Virus record (IMG/VR): IMGVR_UViG_3300046167_000586
Coordinates: 1 to 32,014 of that record
Strand: one strand, 5' to 3'
Source of the DNA: a virus
DNA: 32,014 nt
Of the stretch, positions 15,248 through 22,299 are shown piece by piece (positions within the stretch are counted from its first letter, which is position 1; each line of letters starts with the position of its first letter). The position numbers and the translations under genes are program-made. Below the pieces are notes generated by a model. It did no database searches and had not been told where the DNA came from. It saw nothing but the letters and a program-made list of their open reading frames with translations.

Positions 15248-16414
15248 TTACCAAATATGGTATTCTCCTTTGTTTGGATCTTCTAGTTGAGAAGTTATAG
15301 CATAACGTAGTGCATCGATAGCATGGTTATATGCATCAATAGGTTTATTTAATACATTACCTTGTTTATCACTCATCCATACATAGTTTCTTAATTCATT
15401 TATTAAGTTCTTGCTTCTAGATGTTATAAAGATCTTGTTTTGATTTATAAGGTTTAAACCATAATTAATGCTATCTCTACCTTTTTTAACAGGATAAACT
15501 ATATGTCCGTAGTGATTTAATTCTGCTATTGATTTTGGCTCTGCACTATCTGCATAAATAATATCATCAACATCATAAGTTTTAAGTAAGTTACTTATAT
15601 CTCTATTTAATAAACCTTTTTTATAAATGATCTCGTCAAATATGTAACTATCATTATATTTATACATTGCCACAACGGATGTTGGATCATTACTATATCC
15701 AAAGTCCATACCATAACAAAGTATTCTTGCTTCTGTTGGCAATTGTGTTTCTTTCCAATCTGGTATACATACTCCTTCTAAGCTACCTAATTGACCTAAT
15801 CCGTATACTTTCCACCAGTTTTTCCAATAAGTACTTTTCTTAGCTTTTTCTTTTGCTGACTCTATCTCTTTAACTATTGTATCTGGCAACGCCTCATTGT
15901 CTTTATATGTTAATGTAATAAAATCTACATCTTCTCCGTTTAAAACCTCTCTATCGACCCAGAATGAGCTTGTAGGGTTATAATCTAGCCATATATTATT
16001 ACTTGTTCTAACCATTAATTGCTGATATGCATCAAACGGTATATTGTTACATTCATTAATATATAAATCTGTTCTTCTTGCTCCTCTTAATTTATCAGGC
16101 ATATCTGTACTAAAGAACTCAATATAACTACCGTTAGTAAAATTATACTTAAGAGTAGACTTATTAAACTGCACATCTCTGTATCTATTCAATATCATCA
16201 TTATTTTTAAGAAGTCTTTTAATGCTCCTCTTCTTAAATGAGGTACTGACTCAGATACTATACTTATTTCTAAATTAGGATTCTTAATTGCTTTATCTAT
16301 TAATATAGGAATAATACCAAACGTCTTACCAGCAGATGTTCCGCCACGTATTACCTTTATTCTCTTGTTTAATTTGTAAAGCTTTTTAATTGCAGTTGTT
16401 ACTACAAATTCCAT
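15248..16414 (-). CDS. terL: Terminase large subunit (388 aa)
   Basis: ATP-driven DNA packaging motor and headful/cos nuclease. Walker A is GGTSAGKT (24-31), Walker B is DLYINE (116-121) with the catalytic Glu, and the RNase H-like nuclease domain shows acidic residues in GMDFGYSNDP (Asp237), YADSAEPKSI (Asp289) and DAYNHAIDALRYA (about 360-372). This is the PBSX/Terminase_3 type, a little shorter than usual. It starts in TAATG overlap with the putative small subunit. Packaging strategy cannot be read from the sequence alone. Confidence 0.95.
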   Translation of the reverse strand: MEFVVTTAIKKLYKLNKRIKVIRGGTSAGKTFGIIPILIDKAIKNPNLEISIVSESVPHLRRGALKDFLKIMMILNRYRDVQFNKSTLKYNFTNGSYIEFFSTDMPDKLRGARRTDLYINECNNIPFDAYQQLMVRTSNNIWLDYNPTSSFWVDREVLNGEDVDFITLTYKDNEALPDTIVKEIESAKEKAKKSTYWKNWWKVYGLGQLGSLEGVCIPDWKETQLPTEARILCYGMDFGYSNDPTSVVAMYKYNDSYIFDEIIYKKGLLNRDISNLLKTYDVDDIIYADSAEPKSIAELNHYGHIVYPVKKGRDSINYGLNLINQNKIFITSRSKNLINELRNYVWMSDKQGNVLNKPIDAYNHAIDALRYAITSQLEDPNKGEYHIW

Positions 16415-16641
16415 TAAATATCAAATATTGGTTGTTCTGTATTTAAAGTAATGTCTTTAGTTTCTTTTGGTTTACCAGCATAATAATGATAAAATAACTG
16501 AACATATTTAAAATCACCATTTTCAATACCAGCCTCTAAAGCTCTATAAGCTTTGTCTTCTAAAGGTGTAAGTCTTTCAATTAACTTAACTTCATCAGAC
16601 TTAGATTTTCTACCAGAACCTTCTCTTTTACCGCCTTTCAT
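16414..16641 (-). CDS. terS: Putative terminase small subunit (75 aa)
   Basis: MKGGKREGSGRKSKSDEVKL is a Gly/Lys-rich N-terminus typical of small-subunit-like proteins (GGxRxGxGRK). It is followed by two helices (LIERLTPLEDKAYRALEAGI, then FKYVQLFYHYYAGKPKE) and a short acidic tail. At 75 residues it is short compared with classical TerS and would bind the packaging site or act as an adaptor. Its stop is coupled to terL by TAATG. Position is the strongest evidence. It could instead be a small DNA-binding regulator. Confidence 0.65.
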   Translation of the reverse strand: MKGGKREGSGRKSKSDEVKLIERLTPLEDKAYRALEAGIENGDFKYVQLFYHYYAGKPKETKDITLNTEQPIFDI

Positions 16642-16653
16642 TCTTTGAAAAAA

Positions 16654-16667
16654 ATTGATTAATCAAT
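16654..16667. promoter_or_regulatory. 14-bp perfect palindrome upstream of terminase genes
   Basis: ATTGATTAATCAAT is a perfect inverted repeat 13 bases upstream of the terS ATG, in the 52-base gap after the DnaA-C gene. It could be an operator or a recognition site for the small terminase or the DnaA-like protein. Palindromes of this size are not rare in AT-rich DNA, so confidence is limited. Confidence 0.35.
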
Positions 16668-16693
16668 AGAACAATAAAAAAATATAACTTTTG

Positions 16694-17194
16694 TTAATAC
16701 ATAGCAAGTATCTTATCTAGTCTATCTATTATAAGATCTTCTTTATCTTCAGGTATTCTATTAACTAGATCTATTAGTCTATTGTTTTTAATACTTCTAG
16801 ACTCTTCTATTTCTTTATAAGATTTTATTTGTTCTTTTAGTTCGAATATTTCAAAGTTAAGTTCTACACATTTTTGTTTTAACTTAATATGATCATCTTC
16901 TTCTGTTATGTCTTTAAGGTCTTTTATTTTTGTCTTTGCGTTGTTATAAGCATACCTTAACATGTTGTTGTGTTTTAACCACAACGGAAACTGTGTTAAA
17001 GAGTATACTACAGTAGAGTGATCTTTATTTACAGATTCACCTATACTATGTAAACTTAGATTTGTACTGTTTTTAAGTAGTGTATAATATAATCCTCTTG
17101 CTTCACAGTATTTTCTTTTTCTTGTTGGGTTTTCTATGTCTATACCTAGTTCTTTATTTACTATATTTTTATATCTCGTTATTTGATCTGCCAT
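16694..17194 (-). CDS. DnaA C-terminal-domain-like protein (166 aa)
   Basis: Residues about 25-75 resemble DnaA domain IV, the DnaA-box-binding helix-turn-helix: KRKYCEARGLYYTLLKNSTN, LSLHSIGESVNKDHSTVVYS. The KDHSTV segment matches the DnaA signature (DHTTV). The AAA+ domain of DnaA is absent. The rest is a coiled coil with many E/K. Such proteins occur in Bacteroidetes phages and may mark the replication origin or regulate replication and packaging. It ends the modification/recombination operon and lies directly before terminase. A start overlap of 26 bases with the upstream gene suggests coupling. Confidence 0.7.
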   Translation of the reverse strand: MADQITRYKNIVNKELGIDIENPTRKRKYCEARGLYYTLLKNSTNLSLHSIGESVNKDHSTVVYSLTQFPLWLKHNNMLRYAYNNAKTKIKDLKDITEEDDHIKLKQKCVELNFEIFELKEQIKSYKEIEESRSIKNNRLIDLVNRIPEDKEDLIIDRLDKILAMY

Positions 17195-17399
17195 TTTTGT
17201 TTCTTATTAATTTAGTTATTTTTATTAATTCTCTCATTTCTATTTCTTGTATTGCTTTGTGTATACCTGCACATTGCTCATACATCTCTGTATCTTCATA
17301 AAGTTTCAATATTTTTTTTAAACTCGAAAGTGGTGTTCCTTTTCTATAATCGTGAATAGACATGAGATAATATTCTTCTTTAATATTTTTCTCATTCAC
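17169..17399 (-). CDS. Hypothetical helical protein (76 aa)
   Basis: MNEKNIKEEYYLMSIHDYRK, then GTPLSSLKKILKLYEDTEMY, EQCAGIHKAIQEIEMRELIK: a charged, mostly helical protein. A later start (MSIHDYRKGT) would also fit. Its ATG overlaps the exonuclease stop (ATGA). It lies between the exonuclease and the DnaA-like gene in the early operon. Not recognised as a named family. Probably a small adaptor. Confidence 0.45.
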   Translation of the reverse strand: MNEKNIKEEYYLMSIHDYRKGTPLSSLKKILKLYEDTEMYEQCAGIHKAIQEIEMRELIKITKLIRNKNGRSNNEI

Positions 17400-18037
17400 A
17401 AAGTTCCTTTTATTATATATTCGTTTAATTCATACTTTTTTTTTACAAAATACTGTTCAAATACTTTTAAGCCGTATTCTACTTTATCTTTACCTGACAA
17501 ATAAAACTCTTCACTAACATTATAATGTCCTAGATCTCCAGTTGATTTATCTATTACAAAAAAGAAAAAGTTTTCATAACTAACTTTAAATAATTCACAA
17601 TAAATATATACTTGTACATCATAACCATATTTTTTAGCTGACCAAGGAAAAGCTTTTAAATCTGAAGTTGTTTTAAGATCTGCAACATAATCAGATCCTA
17701 ATATATCAGCTTTAGCTCTAAAAGGATAACCTTGTAAAATATCAAAACCAGGTACTTCAAACTTAGCACCTCTTGTTAATTCTTGCCATATATCATTTTG
17801 TAGTAAAGCATCTACAGTATACATAGCTTTATCATATTCTCTTCTCGTATAAACAAATTGATCACTACCCACTTCTTTGACTTTGTCTTTATATGCTTTT
17901 GTTACTGCTGATTTTACCTCTACTATGTGACATAATGAATCTAGTTTTTCTGGTTCTAATGCGGCTAGATGTATTAATCTACCGGTCTTAAAGGCTTTAC
18001 TATCTGATTTAAAATTTAAAGATCTAGCATAACTTTT
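17396..18037 (-). CDS. PD-(D/E)XK (RecE-like) exonuclease, catalytic part; frame-broken at its 5' end
   Basis: The open frame runs from the break at 18037 and reads KSYARSLNFKSDSKAFKTGR, LIHLAALEPEKLDSL, before the first ATG at 17872. The SP-KSY and GRLIHLAALEPE segments are the conserved N-terminal helices of PDDEXK exodeoxyribonuclease VIII-like proteins. The active site is in FRAKADILG (Asp) and VADLKTT (Asp-x-Lys); a following helix has YDVQVYIYCELF. It would degrade one strand of dsDNA to feed the ERF annealing protein. Its missing N-terminus is in the ORF at 18036-18422; a +1 shift joins them into about 341 residues. Confidence 0.8.
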   Translation of the reverse strand, partial: KSYARSLNFKSDSKAFKTGRLIHLAALEPEKLDSLCHIVEVKSAVTKAYKDKVKEVGSDQFVYTRREYDKAMYTVDALLQNDIWQELTRGAKFEVPGFDILQGYPFRAKADILGSDYVADLKTTSDLKAFPWSAKKYGYDVQVYIYCELFKVSYENFFFFVIDKSTGDLGHYNVSEEFYLSGKDKVEYGLKVFEQYFVKKKYELNEYIIKGTL

Positions 18038-18422
18038 AGGGAGAATCTATTAATGATTTTATAGCTGAAGAACTTAACGCATATTTACCAAGCTCACCGT
18101 AATAAAAAGAATCATTATACATTTTTTCTAGCAACTTGTCTTTATCATATATATCACCGTTTAATAATTGTATTTTCTCTTTTCTTTTGCTTTTAGTATA
18201 TATACTTTTTAATTCATTAACTGTAATGTAACAAGTATCATCACCATGAAAAGAACCGTTTAAACTAATATGTAAAGCATGAAGTTCATCTTTTGTTTTA
18301 AACTGAAATACTTCATCTTTTACTCTTACTTCAACACCATCTTGTGCCCAATCCATAAAACCTATTTTAGGTGTCATGAAAGTTATATGTTTCCATGTTG
18401 ATTTTTTAGTTACTATTTTCAT
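18036..18422 (-). CDS. Exonuclease 5' part with extra N-terminal region (128 aa before frame break)
   Basis: The last 29 residues (MYNDSFYYGELGKYALSSSA, IKSLIDSP) are the typical beginning of a flavophage PDDEXK exonuclease, and they stop at TCT CCC TAA AAG just where homologues continue KSY. Reading on in +1 (CCC, skip T, AAA AGT TAT) restores the protein in the next ORF. Residues 1-95 (MKIVTKKSTWKHITFMTPKI...) are a separate small domain not usual for the exonuclease. Either the exonuclease has an N-terminal regulatory domain, or the true exonuclease start is the internal Met100. One base separates it from the upstream MazG-like gene. Confidence 0.65.
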   Translation of the reverse strand: MKIVTKKSTWKHITFMTPKIGFMDWAQDGVEVRVKDEVFQFKTKDELHALHISLNGSFHGDDTCYITVNELKSIYTKSKRKEKIQLLNGDIYDKDKLLEKMYNDSFYYGELGKYALSSSAIKSLIDSP

Positions 18423-18423
18423 A

Positions 18424-18726
18424 TTAATTATTTTTTACAAAAGTTCCATTTATCATTTTACCAGTTCTATTTTTAATTACATTATAAGCTGAGTTTATAC
18501 AATCCTCTATTCTAACATTTCTTAATTCTGCTAAGTTAGTTAATACTACAACCATATCACCTATAGCATCTATTACTTCTTCTTGGTCATTGTCAAGTAA
18601 AGCTTTCGCTAATTCACCGGATTCTTCTTGTAATTTAACATATTGTGTTCTGGCATCTCCTTCTTTTAAAATACCCTTTTGCTCTGCCCAATCTCTTATT
18701 GGTTGGAATTCATTATTTAGTTTCAT
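18424..18726 (-). CDS. MazG-like nucleotide pyrophosphohydrolase (100 aa)
   Basis: Helical all-alpha NTP pyrophosphatase fold. Metal-binding residues are visible in KLQEESGELAKAL (Glu34, Glu35, Glu38) and EEVIDAIGDMVVVL (Glu50, Asp53, Asp57). It would hydrolyse (d)NTP to (d)NMP plus PPi. It overlaps the start of the upstream hydroxymethylase gene's end by 14 bases (ATG inside that gene's last codons), so the two are co-translated. In a modification cluster its likely job is to remove an unwanted dNTP and supply the dNMP for hydroxymethylation, by analogy with T4 dCTPase. Substrate is not readable from sequence. Confidence 0.8.
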   Translation of the reverse strand: MKLNNEFQPIRDWAEQKGILKEGDARTQYVKLQEESGELAKALLDNDQEEVIDAIGDMVVVLTNLAELRNVRIEDCINSAYNVIKNRTGKMINGTFVKNN

Positions 18727-19357
18727 CGTTTTTATTTAAAAAATTATTATATATATGTAGATTATTTGCAAAATGATAGTAATTACCAATGCCAACATTT
18801 AATTCTTTACAGACTAATTCTTGTAATTTACTAAAACAATATTGATCATTACAAAATCCATACCACAAATCATTAGATCTCATTAATACCGACATATTTA
18901 ACTTATCATTTATTATAGTAAAGTTTATAGCATAAGTACATGGGGTATCTTTAGAGTATGTTTCTATTTCTTTACCGTCGTAAATAGATATAGAAGCTTG
19001 TCTTGTATTTTTATTTTTACTTAAGATATTTATTATTTTTTTTAATTGATCATTTCTTTTCCATTGCCAACCGTAATTTGACCTAACCTCTTTGTTTTCG
19101 TCCATCATAGTATTCCAAATAGGTGCATGTTTAGATATTTCTTCTGCATTTGGATTTCCTGACAAATACCAATTCCATTCTCTTTTAGCATATTTTTTTG
19201 AAAAATTTCTCCATTTAGTTTTTATGTTGTTTTCTAATGGATTTAAAATATTAAAACCTATATTGAATAATGCTTTAGTATTATCAAAATCAATTCCCTT
19301 TTTTGATATTAGATTATAATAAAATTCAAATGCTTCTTGTGCGTTATTAAATACCAT
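18713..19357 (-). CDS. Deoxypyrimidine (dCMP/dUMP) hydroxymethylase, T4 gp42-like (214 aa)
   Basis: Thymidylate-synthase superfamily. Glu60 lies in EWNWYLSG, SNYGW at 93-97, TRQ at 118-120, nucleophile Cys140 in DTPCTYAINF, phosphate-binding Arg160-Ser161 in MRSND, and HIY at 201-203. The key part MRSNDLWYGFCNDQY resembles T4 gp42 (MRSNDVVFGFRNDYA as I recall it) and not ThyA (RSxDxxLGxPFN). Asp171 stands where T4 Asp179 selects cytosine and ThyA has Asn. It should add CH2OH to a dNMP using methylene-THF. It starts 11 bases inside the PLP gene. dCMP is my first guess; dUMP cannot be excluded. Confidence 0.8.
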   Translation of the reverse strand: MVFNNAQEAFEFYYNLISKKGIDFDNTKALFNIGFNILNPLENNIKTKWRNFSKKYAKREWNWYLSGNPNAEEISKHAPIWNTMMDENKEVRSNYGWQWKRNDQLKKIINILSKNKNTRQASISIYDGKEIETYSKDTPCTYAINFTIINDKLNMSVLMRSNDLWYGFCNDQYCFSKLQELVCKELNVGIGNYYHFANNLHIYNNFLNKNDETK

Positions 19358-20249
19358 ATTTATTAAAATCTCTTAAATCGTTCCAGTCTCTATACGAATT
19401 TACTAATTTTTTTTTAATGTTTGGTTTTTTAGCATTACCAGCTACAGAAAAAAACCAATCTCCGCTTTGACCATATTTGTTTAAATAATCCCAACCTTTA
19501 GAATCATAAGAGTCTTCACAGTTAAATTCTTTTGGTATTAAATCTGATTTACTATTAAATGGTTTATGATAAGAATAAAAATCAGCTACACCTAATTCTC
19601 CTTGTTGTATGTTTCTAGCCACGGCAACTGCCTTAAAATTAGTTTCAGGTAAAGCTATTTGCATTGTTCTAGTTAAAACACCTGTAGATATTACTGACCA
19701 CATTGTTTCTGGTTTTTGTTTATTTTTAAAAAACTCATAAAAACATTTAACACCACCTGCAATAACTAAAGGGTGATTTAAACCTAAAGGAACAAAAAAA
19801 GCATTTGTTTTTTCTGCATATAATTTAGCTAATCTATTTGCATTAGGCATAGCTGCTATTCTTACAAATAAAGGTTTAGCACCTAGTTCTATACACAATG
19901 CTTGATGATCACTAACTTCTTTTGAAGAAGGCATAACTAAAGTTAGATTAATATTATATTTATTACATAACCAAGATAAACTTATACCAGCAAAACCTCT
20001 TCTTGGTTGAACATATACTATTTCTTTAATGTTTTGTTCCGCTAGTTGTTTTATAAAAAATTCACCAGATCTAGCTTTATAACCTACTTCGCAACTTAAA
20101 GACTCATCTATTACATTAAATCCATTTACTTTTTTTATAACAAAATCATCAAAAGAAGATTTAAAGTTTTTAGTTAAGTTTAAATAATAATCTAAACTTT
20201 TATTTTTTAGATCATTGTTTTCTTTATTTTTCTGCTTATTTAAGAACAT
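19347..20249 (-). CDS. PLP-dependent enzyme, fold-type II lyase-like (300 aa)
   Basis: The pattern GYKARSGEFFIKQLAEQ (56-72) with candidate Schiff-base Lys58 resembles the KxRG-type site of cysteine-synthase/threonine-dehydratase enzymes. YVQPRRGFAGISLSWLCNKY and LVMPSSKEVSDHQALCIELG match the small-domain Rossmann-like part, and VISTGVLTRTMQIAL is a plausible PLP-phosphate loop. It likely acts on an amino acid or an amino-acid adduct. Immediate neighbours are a DNA transferase-like gene (upstream, 14-base overlap) and the hydroxymethylase (downstream). PLP enzymes of this sort are known in phage thymine hypermodification clusters, where they tailor an amino acid after it is attached to DNA. 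Confidence 0.7.
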   Translation of the reverse strand: MFLNKQKNKENNDLKNKSLDYYLNLTKNFKSSFDDFVIKKVNGFNVIDESLSCEVGYKARSGEFFIKQLAEQNIKEIVYVQPRRGFAGISLSWLCNKYNINLTLVMPSSKEVSDHQALCIELGAKPLFVRIAAMPNANRLAKLYAEKTNAFFVPLGLNHPLVIAGGVKCFYEFFKNKQKPETMWSVISTGVLTRTMQIALPETNFKAVAVARNIQQGELGVADFYSYHKPFNSKSDLIPKEFNCEDSYDSKGWDYLNKYGQSGDWFFSVAGNAKKPNIKKKLVNSYRDWNDLRDFNKYGI

Positions 20250-21141
20250 TATTATAATATTTTATACCGTTGTTTTTTTCTATATGATGTTTGCTCTGAA
20301 AATTTTCTATATATCTAATAAAGTCACAAGCAACATCTTCCATATCATAAGGCTTTGAATGACCCCCTGTAATGTCACAGAGATAACGTAAAGCATCGTT
20401 TGTTTTTTTATTAGGTAATATCATCTTTAAACATTTTCTAGCGTTAGAACCTACGTAAACATCACTATCTCTATCGACTAAACTAGGATAATATTCTGCC
20501 ATATCCATAGAAAAAGCAGTTAATACAAAGTTTTGTCTTTTATAACCTTTGTTAATTAACCAATTATTACCGTAGTCAACAACATCTTTAATACCTTTTA
20601 TACCAGGTTTTTTAATATAGTTTATTAAATTAATCATTAATTCTTTACTTTCGTTCTGTATGAAATTATATAATCCACCTTTTATCATAGGCAACAAATA
20701 TCCTTTTACATCACAAAATTTTTTCTCAGGCATAATATTAATCCAGTTATCACTATCGACTAAGCCTTCTTTTAATTCGTTAACAATCCAAAAATTACCA
20801 AAACCATGAGTTCCAAAAGGAGAATCACAATCTCTTTTAGGTATGTAATTAATTCCTGAACCACATAGTCTAAACAAATAACACATTTTAATAAAATCAA
20901 TATCTTTAATTTTATTTCTACTAATATTAAAATAAATACTATTATTTTTTGGATCTTCTTTTGCTTTTATTGCTTCTAACAAACTACTAAATGCTGCAAA
21001 CCTTCTATTAACAACATCATATATAGGTATATTCCAAACTAAATCATCATTAACATCTTGTTCTTTCCAATTAAATCCTTGGAATTTAAGTTGTTGCATT
21101 TTGTGTGCTTTATTATAATAGTCCTTAAATTGTTCTAACAT
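20236..21141 (-). CDS. Amino acid:DNA transferase-like protein (aGPT-Pplase/ADDT type, 301 aa)
   Basis: Helical protein with the features I associate with amino acid:DNA transferases: LFRLCGSGINY (89-99), THGFGNFWIVNEL (111-123), KGYLLP (146-151), a GIKGIKDVVDYGNNWLINKGY helix-turn region, KRQNFVLTAF (201-210), NARKCLKMI (233-241) and DFIRYI (273-278). In characterised phages such proteins replace the pyrophosphate on 5-hydroxymethyluracil DNA with an amino acid. The call rests on recalled motifs, and no structure search was possible. Overlaps with the PLP gene (14 bases) and the SGNH-like gene (7 bases) indicate a single pathway. Alternative: an unrelated HhH/DNA-glycosylase-fold protein. 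Confidence 0.55.
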   Translation of the reverse strand: MLEQFKDYYNKAHKMQQLKFQGFNWKEQDVNDDLVWNIPIYDVVNRRFAAFSSLLEAIKAKEDPKNNSIYFNISRNKIKDIDFIKMCYLFRLCGSGINYIPKRDCDSPFGTHGFGNFWIVNELKEGLVDSDNWINIMPEKKFCDVKGYLLPMIKGGLYNFIQNESKELMINLINYIKKPGIKGIKDVVDYGNNWLINKGYKRQNFVLTAFSMDMAEYYPSLVDRDSDVYVGSNARKCLKMILPNKKTNDALRYLCDITGGHSKPYDMEDVACDFIRYIENFQSKHHIEKNNGIKYYNNVLK

Positions 21142-22052
21142 AATTTTTTTATAAATTTATAAGACTTTGGTCTTAAATGAACAGATTGCCTTGATTCCAT
21201 TTCATCAAAAGAAAGACCTTTATCATAATTAAAATCCCAATCTATTAAGTTATAATTATAGTGATTACAACCTCTTTTTAATAAACTATTAAATTCTTTT
21301 ACATAATAAGTTCTTTGTTCTTTAGTACCATAGAAAGGTTTCCCTTTATATAAACCTGTACCAGGTATTTTTCTAGACTCATCTTCTATAGGTAACAAAG
21401 AAACTAATGTTATTTTATCTAAATTTAACTTAGTTAATTGTAAAAATAATTCTCTAATTAAATCTACTACAGCTTTTCTTCCGCCGAATCTATGTATGTG
21501 AAATCTAACATCTATATTTCCTGCATAAAAAATTAAATTATTAGTGTCTTTATTAATAAAGTTCTGTAATCCTATTTTTAAAAAACCATTCAACGTCTTA
21601 CCATCTATTCTATTTATAGAATATCCTGGTTTATAAATAGAAACACTATGACTATCTCCTAATATTAGTTTATTATTATATTCTTTAGTATATAAAACTT
21701 CTGGTGATTTATTACAACTTAAGCCTTTTAATTCTTTTCTCTTATTGCAAGCTACATTGTAATCTATTTTTTCATTTATGCAATATACCTTTCCATTAAA
21801 ATTATTTAACTTGTTAAGTCTTGTATAAAAAGAATCTTGAACTCCTCCAAAAAAATTAAACTTGCCTTCTTTATAATTAACGCCTTCGGAAAGTATTAAT
21901 TCTTCATAATCATTCCAATCATCTTTTTCAGTTAATATGTCTGCATTATAAATATTTTTTAGAACCAATGTCCAGCCTCCGTTGTGACTATTTAAACTTC
22001 TCACAGGATTACTTACTACCCCTACTATTGCTTTTTTATTTTTCATTCTCAA
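21135..22052 (-). CDS. SGNH/GDSL-like hydrolase or transferase (305 aa)
   Basis: Residues 130-136 read ILGDSHS, giving the SGNH block I nucleophile Ser134. FYAGNIDVRFH (175-185) can serve as the block III G-x-N/D region. SVHLRPKSYKF (290-300) places a candidate catalytic His292 near the C-terminus. The N-terminal 125 residues (KNKKAIVGVVSNPVRSLNSH onward) are not a standard part of the fold. SGNH enzymes cleave or transfer acyl groups. Start overlap with the upstream gene (17 bases) and stop overlap with the DNA transferase-like gene tie it to the modification cluster. Start may be Met3 at 22046. Substrate unknown. Confidence 0.6.
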   Translation of the reverse strand: MRMKNKKAIVGVVSNPVRSLNSHNGGWTLVLKNIYNADILTEKDDWNDYEELILSEGVNYKEGKFNFFGGVQDSFYTRLNKLNNFNGKVYCINEKIDYNVACNKRKELKGLSCNKSPEVLYTKEYNNKLILGDSHSVSIYKPGYSINRIDGKTLNGFLKIGLQNFINKDTNNLIFYAGNIDVRFHIHRFGGRKAVVDLIRELFLQLTKLNLDKITLVSLLPIEDESRKIPGTGLYKGKPFYGTKEQRTYYVKEFNSLLKRGCNHYNYNLIDWDFNYDKGLSFDEMESRQSVHLRPKSYKFIKKLC

Positions 22053-22299
22053 AATTATTTAAAGCACCTATATAAGCAGCAGCATCTAATAAATTATCCT
22101 CTTTATGATTATATGATTCTCTAGATAACTTTAATGCTATCATGCACATATACATGTCTTTTGCTGTTATTTTTTTTCCAGTACAACCACTAGCAATCAT
22201 TGCAGCCCTCTTCATTCCTTCGGAAAAAGGACCATAACTTCTCTCTTTCTCTTGTGATCTTTTATTAATTATTTTGTCTGCTTCCTTCAGTATATTCAT
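22036..22299 (-). CDS. DUF6378-like phage protein (87 aa)
   Basis: MNILKEADKIINKRSQEKER, then SYGPFSEGMKRAAMIASGCT, ITAKDMYMCMIALKLSRESY and LLDAAAYIGALNNFE match the small helical phage family in which an R...YG motif is followed by an IT..D...M..LK.SR.....D...D...Y segment (DUF6378 type). Function unknown; often in nucleotide-metabolism regions of phages. It overlaps the next gene's start by 17 bases. The family call is from memory of motif spacing. Confidence 0.6.
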   Translation of the reverse strand: MNILKEADKIINKRSQEKERSYGPFSEGMKRAAMIASGCTGKKITAKDMYMCMIALKLSRESYNHKEDNLLDAAAYIGALNNFENEK

